Positions 37,646-45,853 of a stretch of 64,000 nucleotides of DNA are shown piece by piece. Within the stretch, counting starts at the first letter, position 1, and every line of letters starts with the position of its first letter. The position numbers and the translations under genes are program-made. Below the pieces are notes generated by a model, which did no database searches, was not told the DNA's origin, and saw only the letters and a program-made list of their open reading frames with translations. Source of the DNA: Massilia atriviolacea (lineage in GTDB: Bacteria > Pseudomonadota > Gammaproteobacteria > Burkholderiales > Burkholderiaceae_D); the NCBI RefSeq assembly GCF_003953935.1, contig NZ_RXLQ01000004.1:248001-312000 (forward strand). Direction: 5' to 3'.

Positions 37646-37957
37646 TCACGCCCCGTCCTGCTTGCGCAGCCGGCTCAGCAGTTCCTCGACGCTGTCGCTC
37701 ACCGGCAAGCCGTGCTGGCGCAGCAACTGCAGGTGCAGCACCAGGTTTTCCAGCACCAGCTTGGCCGACACCGCCAGCAAGGTCATCAGCCGGTCTTCGG
37801 TGCTGAAGTTCTCCATCGCGGCGGCCATCTCGCACAGATGCGCCGCCACCAGCTCGCGCAGCTCGCCCTCGCCGAAGGGCAGGTCGGCAAAGTCGATGGG
37901 GTCTTCCTGCTCGACTTCTTGCATCAGCGCGGCAAGTTCCTGAGGTTTGATCGGCAT
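37646..37957 (-). CDS. Small helical protein of unknown function
   Basis: A 103-residue, Leu/Glu-rich, probably all-helical cytoplasmic protein (KPQELAALMQEVEQEDPIDF at the N-terminus; repeated hydrophobic heptads after residue 35). I chose the ATG at 37957 because GGAG lies six bases upstream; the earlier in-frame ATG at 37963 directly abuts that site and is unlikely. No homology is recognised. Confidence 0.6.
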   Translation of the reverse strand: MPIKPQELAALMQEVEQEDPIDFADLPFGEGELRELVAAHLCEMAAAMENFSTEDRLMTLLAVSAKLVLENLVLHLQLLRQHGLPVSDSVEELLSRLRKQDGA

Positions 37958-38077
37958 GCCCATCTCCAGAAAGTTGACTCGCTTCCATTCTAGGCCGGGA
38001 CGCGACAGGCGCGCCGATCCACGCTAAAATGAAGCGGCGTTGATTCCCCATCGTCGTCAGCCACGTGATCGGATGCC

Positions 38078-38347
38078 ATGGCGCGTCTCATTTTCACTCA
38101 GCAACTCGCCCGCTTCACCGCCGTGCCCCAGGTCGAGACCAGCGCGGCCACCCTGCGCGGCGGACTCGATGCCGCCTTCGCGGCCAATCCTTTGCTGCGT
38201 GGCTACGTTCTCGACGACCAGGACCACCTGCGCGAGAATGTCGTCGTGTTCATCGATGGCCGCCGCAGCGAGGAACGCATCCGCCTCGACGATCCGCTCG
38301 CACCCCACAGTACTGTTTACATTCTTCAAGCACTTTCCGGAGGCTGA
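38078..38347 (+). CDS. MoaD/ThiS-like ubiquitin-fold protein
   Basis: An 89-residue beta-grasp protein ending in ALSGG, the C-terminal Gly-Gly of MoaD/ThiS sulfur carriers and bacterial ubiquitin-like proteins. ENVVVFIDGRR and LDDPLAPHSTVYILQ are typical strands. It is followed after 2 bp by a beta-propeller gene and is not near molybdopterin or thiamine genes. It probably serves as a sulfur carrier or protein modifier with a dedicated function. Confidence 0.8.
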   Translation: MARLIFTQQLARFTAVPQVETSAATLRGGLDAAFAANPLLRGYVLDDQDHLRENVVVFIDGRRSEERIRLDDPLAPHSTVYILQALSGG

Positions 38348-38349
38348 CT

Positions 38350-39438
38350 ATGCAAGCGCGTGCCTATCTTTCCACCCGCAAGGGCCTGTTCGAATTGCAG
38401 CGCGGCGGCAGCGGATGGGAGATCGGCCCCAGCCACTTTCTGGGCGAGCCGGTCTCGATCGCCCTGGCCGACCGGCGCGACGGCGCGCTGTACGCGGCAC
38501 TGAACCTGGGCCACTTCGGCGTCAAGCTGCACCGCAAGGATGCCGGCAGCGGGGCCTGGACCGAGATCGCCGCGCCCGCCTATCCGCTCAAGCCGGAAGA
38601 CAGTCCCGACAAGATCGAGTGGAAAAACAAGCTGATCTGGTCGCTGGAGCCCGGCGGCGCCGACCAGCCCGGCGTGCTGTGGGCCGGCACCCTGCCGGGC
38701 GGCCTGTTCCGCTCGAACGACCGCGGCGCCTCGTGGGAGCTGGTGCGTTCGCTGTGGGACGTGCCGCAGCGCGCCGAATGGTTCGGCGGCGGCTACGACG
38801 TGCCCGGCATTCACAGCATCTGCGTCGATCCGCGCAACAGCGACCATGTGCTGATCGGCGTCTCCTGCGGCGGCGTCTGGCGCACCGAAGACGGCGGGGC
38901 CAGCTGGGCCATCAGCGCCACCGGCATGCGCGCCGACTACATGCCGCCCGAACTCAACGAAAATGAAGCCGTGCAGGACCCGCACCGCATCGTGCGCTGC
39001 GCAGGCGACCCGGACGTGCTGTGGTGCCAGCATCACAACGGCATCTGGCGCTCCGCCGACAACGGCCACCGCTGGACCGAAGTCACGCAGGCGCCGCTGT
39101 CGAACTTCGGCTTTGCCGTGGCCGCCCATCCGCGCGATGGCGGCACTGCCTGGTTTGCCCCGGCCGAGGCCGACCAGCGCCGCATTCCGGTCGGCGCCGC
39201 CATGGCGGTGACCCGCACCCGCGACGGCGGCGGCAGTTTCACGGTGGGCAAGGCGGGGCTGCCGCAGGCGCATTGCTACGACCTGGTCTACCGCCATGGC
39301 CTGGCGGTGGCCGAAGATGGCGCCACCTTGCTGATGGCCTCGACCAGCGGCGGCGTGTGGATGTCCGACAATGGCGGCGACAGCTGGCATACGCTGTCGA
39401 CCACCATGCCGCCTGTCTATGCTGCGTGTTTTGCCTGA
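38350..39438 (+). CDS. BNR/WD40-like beta-propeller (exo-alpha-sialidase/sortilin-like)
   Basis: A 362-residue propeller with repeated Asp-box-like motifs (FRSNDRGASWELV, WRTEDGGASWAI, WRSADNGHRWTEV, WMSDNGGDSWHTL). There is no signal peptide, so it is cytoplasmic, unlike secreted sialidases. It directly follows the MoaD-like gene with 2 bp between them, so the two are almost certainly one functional unit. The 3' end overlaps the convergent TetR gene by 22 bp. True sialidase activity is unlikely because the arginine triad cannot be identified. Confidence 0.8.
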   Translation: MQARAYLSTRKGLFELQRGGSGWEIGPSHFLGEPVSIALADRRDGALYAALNLGHFGVKLHRKDAGSGAWTEIAAPAYPLKPEDSPDKIEWKNKLIWSLEPGGADQPGVLWAGTLPGGLFRSNDRGASWELVRSLWDVPQRAEWFGGGYDVPGIHSICVDPRNSDHVLIGVSCGGVWRTEDGGASWAISATGMRADYMPPELNENEAVQDPHRIVRCAGDPDVLWCQHHNGIWRSADNGHRWTEVTQAPLSNFGFAVAAHPRDGGTAWFAPAEADQRRIPVGAAMAVTRTRDGGGSFTVGKAGLPQAHCYDLVYRHGLAVAEDGATLLMASTSGGVWMSDNGGDSWHTLSTTMPPVYAACFA

Positions 39439-40055
39439 GCGAAATAGCTCAGGAACATGCTGACGGCGGCGTCGACCACGGCCGCCTGCAAGGCCGGCGC
39501 CAGCGGCGGGGCGCCCATGGTCACCTGCGGCCAGAACGCCATCGCCTTGACCTGTCCCTGCAGCAGGGTGGCGGCGAAGACGGGGTCGCATTCCTTGAGC
39601 CTGCCGTCGGCCAGGGCGGCGCGGATCCAGCGCGTCACGCCTTCCTCGCGTTCGCCCAGGCGCGCCACGATCGCGCGCGCCCGTTCGGGTGCGTGCATGC
39701 CTTCGGCAATGGCCACCCGCGCCAGGTCGAGAAAGTCCTGGTCGGCCATCGCTGCGACCTTAACGGTCATCAACTCCGTCAACTGCGCGCGCAGGCTGGC
39801 GTCCTTGCGATAAGGCAAGTCCAGCGCGGCGGCGCTGCGCTCGAACAATTGCACCAGGGTTTCGGCGAATAACTCATCCTTGCTGGGGAAATGGTTGTAG
39901 ACCGTGCGTTTCGACACGCCGGCATTCGCGGCGATCTTGTCCATGCTGCTCGCTTCGAAGCCCAGGCTGCGAAATTGTTCGGCGGCCGCCGCCAGGATGG
40001 CCAGGCGCTTGCGGTCGGTCAGGCGCTGAGGCGCCTTCGTTTGCGGTGAGTTCAT
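39417..40055 (-). CDS. TetR/AcrR-family regulator
   Basis: A 212-residue repressor. The N-terminal helix-turn-helix is MDKIAANAGVSKRTVYNHF. The C-terminal ligand domain (VTRWIRAALADGRLKECDP and TLLQGQVKAMAFWPQ) resembles the AefR-like subgroup. It is divergent from the metallo-beta-lactamase-fold gene, with an 82-bp intergenic space that contains a palindrome. It most likely represses that gene and itself. Confidence 0.85.
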   Translation of the reverse strand: MNSPQTKAPQRLTDRKRLAILAAAAEQFRSLGFEASSMDKIAANAGVSKRTVYNHFPSKDELFAETLVQLFERSAAALDLPYRKDASLRAQLTELMTVKVAAMADQDFLDLARVAIAEGMHAPERARAIVARLGEREEGVTRWIRAALADGRLKECDPVFAATLLQGQVKAMAFWPQVTMGAPPLAPALQAAVVDAAVSMFLSYFAQAKHAA

Positions 40056-40099
40056 CTCAATATTTTACACCCGCCAGTTTACTTTTCCAAAAATTGAAA

Positions 40100-40116
40100 C
40101 TACACTGTGTAGTGTA
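40100..40116. promoter_or_regulatory. TetR-type operator palindrome
   Basis: CTACAC-T-GTGTAG is a perfect 13-bp palindrome nested with TACACT-N4-AGTGTA, so the whole 17 bp is highly symmetrical. It lies between the divergent TetR gene and its neighbour, where a TetR dimer would block both promoters. Confidence 0.7.
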
Positions 40117-40137
40117 CATTTTTGATCGGGACTTTCC

Positions 40138-41220
40138 GTGCACCGACTTTTTCTCCCTCTCCTGTTAATAGGAATATGCATCATGGCCTCTTGCACCTTC
40201 GCCGGCAGCCCCGCGCCGCGTTATTCCTCGCCCCAGTTCAGCGAGGGCAAGTTCCGCAATCCGGTTCCCATGTTCAAGCAAAGCGCGACCGAGATGGTGG
40301 GCATCTTCTGGACCTTTTTGACGGGCAAGAACAAGAACACCATGCCGAGCGGCGCGATCCCGGTGCAAGCGCTTACCCGCGCCCAGTTGCTGTCCGCGCC
40401 AGACAATACCCTGTTCCGCCTCGGCCATTCGACCCTGCTGCTCAAGCTCGACAACGCCTTTTACCTGACCGATCCCGTGTTTTCCAAGCGCGCCTCGCCG
40501 GTGCAGTGGGCCGGTCCCGCGCGCTTTCACCAGCCGCCGATCGGCATCGACGAGCTGCCGCCGCTCAAGGCGGTGATCCTCTCGCACGACCATTACGACC
40601 ACCTCGACCACGCCTCGGTGCTGGCGCTGGCCGCCAAGACCGAGCAATTCCTCACGCCCCTGGGCGTGGGCGACCGTCTGGTGGCCTGGGGCATCGATGC
40701 CGCCAAGGTGAGCCAGCTCGACTGGTGGCAGGAGCGCAAGGTCGGCAATGTGCGCCTGGTCGCCACCCCGGCCCAGCACTTTTCCGGACGCAGCCTGTCC
40801 GATGCCAACTCGACCCTGTGGGCTTCCTGGGTGTTCGTGCACAAGGACTTGCGCGTGTTTTTCAGCGGCGACACCGGTTACTTCGACGGTTTCAAGGCCA
40901 TCGGCGACAAGTTCGGCCCCTTCGACGTCGCCATGCTGGAAACCGGCGCCTACGACAAGCAGTGGCCCGATGTCCACATGCAGCCCGAACAAACCCTGCA
41001 AGCTTTTCTCGACCTCAAGGGAAAATGGCTGATGCCGGTGCATAACGGCACCTTCGACCTCAGCCTGCACCCCTGGAGCGAGCCTTTCGACCGCATCGCC
41101 GCGCTCGCCACCGCGCGCGGGGTGCTCCTGACCACCCCCGAAATGGGGCAGGCGCTCGACCTGAACCAGCCCGCAGCGGGCCAGGCGTGGTGGAAACGCG
41201 TCGATCCGGCACCGGGCTGA
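40138..41220 (+). CDS. Metallo-beta-lactamase-fold hydrolase (NAPE-PLD/UlaG-like), lipoprotein
   Basis: A 360-residue MBL-fold enzyme. LSHDHYDHLDH is the HxHxDH metal motif, LGHSTLLLKL is the preceding strand, FFSGDTGYFDGF carries a further ligand Asp, and LMPVHNGTFDLS the last His. The arrangement matches the NAPE-phospholipase D/UlaG-like family, which hydrolyses phosphodiesters or lactones. The GTG start at 40138 gives a hydrophobic leader ending in IMASC, a probable lipidation cysteine. It is expected to be under the divergent TetR repressor. Confidence 0.8.
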   Translation: MHRLFLPLLLIGICIMASCTFAGSPAPRYSSPQFSEGKFRNPVPMFKQSATEMVGIFWTFLTGKNKNTMPSGAIPVQALTRAQLLSAPDNTLFRLGHSTLLLKLDNAFYLTDPVFSKRASPVQWAGPARFHQPPIGIDELPPLKAVILSHDHYDHLDHASVLALAAKTEQFLTPLGVGDRLVAWGIDAAKVSQLDWWQERKVGNVRLVATPAQHFSGRSLSDANSTLWASWVFVHKDLRVFFSGDTGYFDGFKAIGDKFGPFDVAMLETGAYDKQWPDVHMQPEQTLQAFLDLKGKWLMPVHNGTFDLSLHPWSEPFDRIAALATARGVLLTTPEMGQALDLNQPAAGQAWWKRVDPAPG

Positions 41221-41324
41221 GGATTTTTTGCCCTTGGCGTCGCATTATTTCCACATGCCAATATCATGCGGATATAGTGCGTTTTGCTATAAATCGGGTC
41301 ATCTGAAAGCGTTTTCGCGAGGAG

Positions 41325-41386
41325 TTGCACCAGCATGGATCTGGCATAACCGTCATACGGTTTATGAATGCAATATGTTGGTGCAA
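41325..41386 (+). other. Long imperfect hairpin
   Basis: TTGCACCAGCAT pairs with ATGTTGGTGCAA (12 bp with one G-U), and the interior CATAA-CCGT pairs with ACGGTTTATG (9 bp with one bulge) around a CAT loop. It lies upstream of the TonB-domain gene and is probably transcribed as part of its leader. Candidate cis-acting RNA, dispersed repeat or part of a mobile-element relic. Confidence 0.55.
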
Positions 41387-41393
41387 GGCAACA

Positions 41394-41416
41394 AGTTATG
41401 CGAATCCGGCATAACT
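41394..41416. promoter_or_regulatory. Inverted repeat AGTTATGC-N7-GCATAACT
   Basis: A perfect 8-bp dyad, close to the preceding hairpin and sharing its GGCATAAC core. It is either a second RNA stem or an operator. Confidence 0.45.
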
Positions 41417-41544
41417 GCCATTGGGAGAATAAATTAAGAAAATATGCTGCGGCGCAGTATATTTTGAACCGTCAGCTGGCTACGCAGCAGACGATTCGAG
41501 CGCCAGAAGCGCCGGATTTATCCATCATCCCCTCTGGAGGTTTT

Positions 41545-41898
41545 ATGTTTGCCACTACCCGTTTTGCCACCGTACTGTCCGCGACCTTACTGTGCCTGAG
41601 CGCGACCCAGGCCATGGCTGAAGACCGCCCGGCCCGTCTCGACGTAGCTGGCTGCGAAAAACCCGAGTTCCCGGTGCGTTGGCAGGATGACGGCGAAAGC
41701 GGCACCGTCACCGTCGCCTACCTGATCGATACCGACGGCAAGGTCGTGCAGTCGAAAGTGGTGGAGTCGAGCGGCGCGGTGCGCGTCGATCGCGCCTCGG
41801 TGCGCGCCGGCGCCCGCTGCAAGTTCGAACCGGGCGCCAAGGACGGCCAGGCCGCCCTGGCGTGGGCCAAGGTCAAGTATTCCTGGATCGTCGAGTAA
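41545..41898 (+). CDS. Secreted TonB C-terminal-domain-like protein
   Basis: A 117-residue protein with a Sec signal peptide (cleavage after AMA near residue 25) and a TonB C-terminal fold: PEFPVRWQDDGESGTVTVAYLID, then VDRASVRAGARCKFEPG and KVKYSWIV. It lacks the membrane anchor and proline-rich spacer of a true TonB, so it cannot transmit energy by itself. GGAGG precedes the ATG at 41545. It is convergent with the TonB-dependent receptor gene, with a 50-bp gap containing a terminator-like hairpin. Confidence 0.75.
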   Translation: MFATTRFATVLSATLLCLSATQAMAEDRPARLDVAGCEKPEFPVRWQDDGESGTVTVAYLIDTDGKVVQSKVVESSGAVRVDRASVRAGARCKFEPGAKDGQAALAWAKVKYSWIVE

Positions 41899-41911
41899 AT
41901 GGGCGTGCCCC

Positions 41912-41937
41912 GGCGTGGACATCTGCCTGTCCACGCC
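41912..41937. terminator. Bidirectional terminator-like hairpin
   Basis: GGCGTGGACA and TGTCCACGCC form a perfect 10-bp stem with a six-base loop between two convergent genes. There is no long T-tract on either side. Confidence 0.55.
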
Positions 41938-41948
41938 TGCCAGGTGGT

Positions 41949-44405
41949 TTAGAAGCGGTACAGTAGCGACGCTTCCAGCGCGCGCCCGAAGATCGGCCGT
42001 GCATTGATCGGACCGCTGCTCTGCGCCCCGGTCAGGCGGGAATTGCCTTCCGTCAGCCCCAGTTCATTGCCCAGGTTCGTGCCCGCGAGCCGGAATTCCC
42101 AATGCGTGCCCACCGATGCAAGGATGCCGGCGTCCACCGTTTGATACGATGGCAGGTAGGACAGATTGGCCTGGTCGGCCCAGCGGCTACCCACGTGCGC
42201 GTAGGTCCCATACAGTTTCAGCGAATTGTCGCCCATCGGAATCCGGTAGCTCGGCGACAGGCGGAACTGCATCTTCGGCTGGCGCTGCACCAGCTTGCCC
42301 GCAATCGCCGGATTGTCGCGGTATGTCGATTCCTGATAGTTGCCCATCAAGCTCACCTGCAGGTTCTTCACCGGCCGCACGGCCAGTTCGAACTCCACGC
42401 CATGCCCGCGCGAGCCGCTCACCGAGTTCAGCACGGCGTCGGTCGTGATCTGCTGGAAGGAAATGCCGGTGAAGTCCGTGTAAAAGCCGTTGATGTAGGC
42501 ACTGTACAGTTCGCCCACGGTCTTGAAGCCGACTTCGTACTGCGTCACCTTCGGCGTCGGCACGCCCTTGCGGTCGTTCAGCGCCGCCTGGGTGCCGGCG
42601 TTGCGCATGTCGTCGAAATAGATGAAGGTGTGGCCGGTATTGGCGCGCGCAAACACGCTCATGTCCTTGGAAAACTTGTAGATCCCGCCCACGGTAAAGG
42701 AATTGACGCTGTCGTCGCGGCTGAGCTGGGTGTTGGTGCCGGTCGGCACCGAGGTGCCGTTGTTGTACACCGTCAGCGGATTGGCGTCGGTATCCATCGA
42801 CGTCAGCGTGGAAATCGTCGCTTTCAGGCTCTGCTTTTCGCGGCGCGCGCCCACGTCCAGCTTGATCTGCTCGTTCACCTTCCATTCGTTGGCGAGGAAC
42901 AGGGCGGTATTGTTGCCCTTGTACGATGCCACAGGCGCATAGAACACATTCCCGTCGACCCCGTTGCGCGAGACGATGGTGCCGTTCGCCAGTTGCACAT
43001 CGATCAGGCTGGCGTTGGGCGTGGCCGTCATCAGGTGGCTGTTGCCCAGGTACCATTCGTCATTCGACTTGTAGCGCGCCAGGTAGGCGCCGACGGTGGT
43101 CGTGTTGTTCTTGAGCAGTTCGCGGCTGATGCGGAATTCGTTGGTGAACGAGCTCAATTTCTTCTCGACCGACCACAATCCCGCCTGCACCACTTGCTGG
43201 TTGGGGTCGACCACGCCGCCTTTCACATAGCTGATGCTGCCCGAACCGGCGGCCGCGCCCGGATTGTGGGTCGCGTTGGCATTGGCCAGGTAAGCCGCCG
43301 CCGTCAGCGGGTTGTTCCCGGTGAACATCGAGATCGTGTTCAGGTCGCCGTTGAAGTAGTTCGCCTTGTTCGACACGTCCCAGCCGCCCAGTTTTTGCTC
43401 GTACTCGGCGCCGAAGACTGTCGCATCCATGCCGCGCCCGTCGGCCAGGTCGCGCGTGAGGGTCTTGCCGGGCGCCGCGTCGATGGTGAAGTGGCGCATC
43501 TCATTGCTCATCAGGGTGCCGGTGAGCGGATCGAAGCCGGGAAATGCCGTGATCGTGCGCCCGTTGTCGCTCGAAATGAGCGGCACGCCGGTGTAGAAGG
43601 CGTTCTTGTCCTTGGTGCTGCGCACGTAGGCCGTCACTTCGCCTTCGTTCAGCTTGCGCGTGACGGACGCCGTCAGCTGCTTGCCGTCGTCGGCCTTGAA
43701 TTGCGGATCGCGCACGCCCTGGGTCTGGCGCGCGAAGCCGCCGATGGTCCCGTACCAGCCATCGGCAATCTTGCCGCCCACAAAGGCATCGAGCCGGCGC
43801 AGCTTGCCGGTGCCGGTGGTAAAGCGCAGGGTGGCTTCCGGCGTATCCTCGCCCTTTTTCAGGATGAAGTTCATCGTCGCGCCCGGCTGGCCGACCGAAT
43901 AAATCGTGCTCGGCCCGCCGCGCAGCACTTCGACGCGCTCGACCGTGTCGTCCAGGCGGAAGGCCGACGATCCTTCGAAGAACGACAGCACCGGTACCGG
44001 ATAGATGGGATTGCCGTTCATCTGCACCGACACGAAGGGCGAATCGCTACCCGAGGGAAAGCCGCGCACCTCGATATTCGCGCCCGACTGGCCGCCGGTC
44101 GACTCCGCATACACGCCCGGCACCAGTTTCAGCACGTCGGCGGTGCTGCTGGGCGAGGCCGATTTGAGCTGCTCCTCGGTCGCCGTGGTGATCGAAAAGC
44201 TGGTGTCGATCTTGCGCGTGCCGCGCGCCGACGCGGTGCCGGTCACCACCACCTGCTGGATTTCGGTCGCCACCGCTTCGGCGGCCGCCGCATCCAGCGC
44301 CGCCGGGGCAGGGGGCGCGGACTGGCCGGCTGCCTGGGCCTGGTTGATCAGGGTCAGCACGGCCAGCGTGACTGAGGAAAGCAGGAAGTGCTTGTGACTG
44401 TTCAT
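41949..44405 (-). CDS. TonB-dependent outer-membrane receptor
   Basis: An 818-residue receptor. A signal peptide (MNSHKHFLLSSVTLAVLT..., cleaved near QAQA) is followed by a plug domain (GVYAESTGGQSGANIEVRGF and VERVEVLRGGPSTIYSVGQ), and a beta-barrel that ends in the usual C-terminal aromatic residue (ASLLYRF). It is divergent from the LacI regulator gene and belongs to the disaccharide locus, so it probably imports a maltose- or kojibiose-type oligosaccharide. The ATG at 44405 was chosen because the signal peptide begins there; the frame extends upstream without a plausible start. Confidence 0.85.
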   Translation of the reverse strand: MNSHKHFLLSSVTLAVLTLINQAQAAGQSAPPAPAALDAAAAEAVATEIQQVVVTGTASARGTRKIDTSFSITTATEEQLKSASPSSTADVLKLVPGVYAESTGGQSGANIEVRGFPSGSDSPFVSVQMNGNPIYPVPVLSFFEGSSAFRLDDTVERVEVLRGGPSTIYSVGQPGATMNFILKKGEDTPEATLRFTTGTGKLRRLDAFVGGKIADGWYGTIGGFARQTQGVRDPQFKADDGKQLTASVTRKLNEGEVTAYVRSTKDKNAFYTGVPLISSDNGRTITAFPGFDPLTGTLMSNEMRHFTIDAAPGKTLTRDLADGRGMDATVFGAEYEQKLGGWDVSNKANYFNGDLNTISMFTGNNPLTAAAYLANANATHNPGAAAGSGSISYVKGGVVDPNQQVVQAGLWSVEKKLSSFTNEFRISRELLKNNTTTVGAYLARYKSNDEWYLGNSHLMTATPNASLIDVQLANGTIVSRNGVDGNVFYAPVASYKGNNTALFLANEWKVNEQIKLDVGARREKQSLKATISTLTSMDTDANPLTVYNNGTSVPTGTNTQLSRDDSVNSFTVGGIYKFSKDMSVFARANTGHTFIYFDDMRNAGTQAALNDRKGVPTPKVTQYEVGFKTVGELYSAYINGFYTDFTGISFQQITTDAVLNSVSGSRGHGVEFELAVRPVKNLQVSLMGNYQESTYRDNPAIAGKLVQRQPKMQFRLSPSYRIPMGDNSLKLYGTYAHVGSRWADQANLSYLPSYQTVDAGILASVGTHWEFRLAGTNLGNELGLTEGNSRLTGAQSSGPINARPIFGRALEASLLYRF

Positions 44406-44583
44406 CGTTATGCTCGCTTTTTTATCTGTGTTCTTGTTGAAATCCGTCTCCTGGACTGGCGGCGCCCTGGCTTGGTGGCGCCCGCCGCATGCCTGTCCCC
44501 TGTCCGTTCCCGCCACGCCGCGCGGTGGGCCGGTCGGCAATTTATTATGATGGCAAGAAAAGACGAATCATTGAAACAAGAAA

Positions 44584-44597
44584 TGATATCGATGTCA
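44584..44597. promoter_or_regulatory. LacI-type operator, site 1
   Basis: TGATATCGATGTCA fits the LacI-family pattern TGNNANCGNTNNCA with its central CG, between the TonB-dependent receptor and the divergent LacI gene. Confidence 0.55.
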
Positions 44598-44604
44598 ATC
44601 GAAA

Positions 44605-44618
44605 TGTTATCGATGTCA
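44605..44618. promoter_or_regulatory. LacI-type operator, site 2
   Basis: TGTTATCGATGTCA fits the same pattern. Its TATCGATGTCA core repeats that of site 1 exactly 21 bp away, two helical turns, so two dimers could bind the same face. Confidence 0.55.
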
Positions 44619-44693
44619 TTTGGCCTGTAGAAAGGCGTAAACCTGTCATAATGCGTCGGTGTCGTTGTTTTCCTACCAAAATTGAGCGTTTCC

Positions 44694-45728
44694 ATGCCCG
44701 CAAACAAGGCTGCAAAAAAGACTGCCGCGCCGGCACCGAATAGCGTGCCGCGCAAGAATGAGGCCTCCCTGACGATGGAAGACCTCGCCAGCCTGGCGGG
44801 CGTATCCACGATCACGGTCTCGCGCGCGCTGCGCGACAGCCCGCTCGTGACCGAAAAGACGCGCGAAAAGATCCGCCGCATCGCCGACGAGCAGGGCTAT
44901 CGCCTGAACATCAGCGCGCGCAACCTGCGCATGCGGCGCAGCTACTCGGTCGCGGTGGTGGTCGAAATGACGCCGGTGAAGGGCCGCCCCATGTCGGACC
45001 CGTATCCGCTCGAACTGTTGGGCGGCATCACCCAGGAACTGACCACGGCCGGCTACAGCGTGGTGCTCACCTCCAAGCAGTTGATGGATACCGCGCCGGT
45101 GCAGGGCGCCGACGGCCTGATTCTGCTCGGCCAGGGCTCGCACGGCGAAGCGGTGCGCTTCCTGCAGAAGGCCAACCTGCCGCTGGTGGTGTGGGGCGCG
45201 CCCGAGAGCGGCGCCATCGTGGTCGGCAGCGACAACCGCCGTGGCGGCGCCAGCGTGGCCGAACGCTTCCTCGCGCAGGGCCGGCGCAAGCTGGTGTTCC
45301 TGGGCGATGTGGACCACGCCGAAGTCCAGGAACGCTGCGCCGGCTTCATCGACGCGCTGGGCGGGCAGGGCACGGTGCACATCATCCGGCCCAAGGCCTT
45401 CACCTTCGAATCGGGCTTCGACAGCATGACCGCGCTGCTCAAGAAAAAGGGGCATGCCTTCGACGGCGTGTTCGCCGCCAGCGACCTGCTGGCCATGGGC
45501 GCGATCCGCGCGCTCACCGAAGACCAGCTGCGCGTGCCGGACGACGTGTCGGTGATCGGCTACGACGACACGCCCGGCGCGGCCAGCTTCGTGCCGCCGC
45601 TGACCAGCGTGCACCAGTACCTGCGCGACGGCGGCGTGCTGCTCGCCAAAAAAATGCTGGCGCTGATGAACGGCGAGCCGGTCGAGTCCGAAATGCTGCC
45701 GACCACCCTGATCGCGCGCCAGACCTGA
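44694..45728 (+). CDS. LacI-family transcriptional regulator
   Basis: A 344-residue regulator. A short basic Ala/Lys-rich extension precedes the helix-turn-helix MEDLASLAGVSTITVSRALR. The hinge and periplasmic-binding-type sugar domain follow, with VIGYDDTPGAASFVPPLTSV near the C-terminus. It is divergent from the receptor gene and upstream of the GH65 gene, so it is a likely local repressor that responds to the sugar or its phosphate. The ATG at 44694 has no strong ribosome binding site; a TTG four codons earlier is possible. Confidence 0.85.
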   Translation: MPANKAAKKTAAPAPNSVPRKNEASLTMEDLASLAGVSTITVSRALRDSPLVTEKTREKIRRIADEQGYRLNISARNLRMRRSYSVAVVVEMTPVKGRPMSDPYPLELLGGITQELTTAGYSVVLTSKQLMDTAPVQGADGLILLGQGSHGEAVRFLQKANLPLVVWGAPESGAIVVGSDNRRGGASVAERFLAQGRRKLVFLGDVDHAEVQERCAGFIDALGGQGTVHIIRPKAFTFESGFDSMTALLKKKGHAFDGVFAASDLLAMGAIRALTEDQLRVPDDVSVIGYDDTPGAASFVPPLTSVHQYLRDGGVLLAKKMLALMNGEPVESEMLPTTLIARQT

Positions 45729-45762
45729 TTTTTCCTGATTTTTCCAAGGTAATCTAAATAAA

Positions 45763-45792
45763 TTGACAGTCCAAACCGATTTGAAATAGACT
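45763..45792 (+). promoter_or_regulatory. Predicted promoter of the GH65 operon
   Basis: TTGACA (45763-45768) and TAGACT (45787-45792) are separated by 18 bp. One LacI-type operator overlaps the spacer and a second lies just downstream, the expected arrangement for repression. Confidence 0.45.
45772..45783. promoter_or_regulatory. LacI-type operator in GH65 promoter, site A
   Basis: CAAACCGATTTG, one mismatch per half from a perfect palindrome, inside the 16-bp direct-repeat motif CCAAACCGATTTGAAA. Confidence 0.6.
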
Positions 45793-45803
45793 CGGCTCGA
45801 ATC

Positions 45804-45815
45804 CAAACCGGTTTG
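45804..45815. promoter_or_regulatory. LacI-type operator in GH65 promoter, site B
   Basis: CAAACCGGTTTG is a perfect 12-bp palindrome with the central CCGG, 32 bp (about three turns) after site A and repeating its flanks. Confidence 0.65.
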
Positions 45816-45853
45816 AAACGTAAAAATTCAAAAGACAGACAAAGGACAAACCC

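Larger units (their letters stand above)
41221..41544. other. 324-bp AT-rich intergenic region with nested hairpins
   Basis: No gene is seen. The middle holds a long imperfect hairpin (41325-41386) and a second, smaller one (41394-41416), described separately, and three copies of the GGCATAAC motif in either orientation (41343-41350, 41395-41401 as its complement, 41408-41415). The leader ends with GGAGG before the next start. Confidence 0.65.

Noticed and set aside
41325-41386. Possible integron attC site
   Set aside because: The hairpin lacks the GTTRRRY and RYYYAAC core sites, and no integrase or cassette array is nearby.
42102-44375. 757-codon plus-strand frame opposite the TonB-dependent receptor
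   Set aside because: Antisense shadow with Arg/His/Val-rich composition and no motif.
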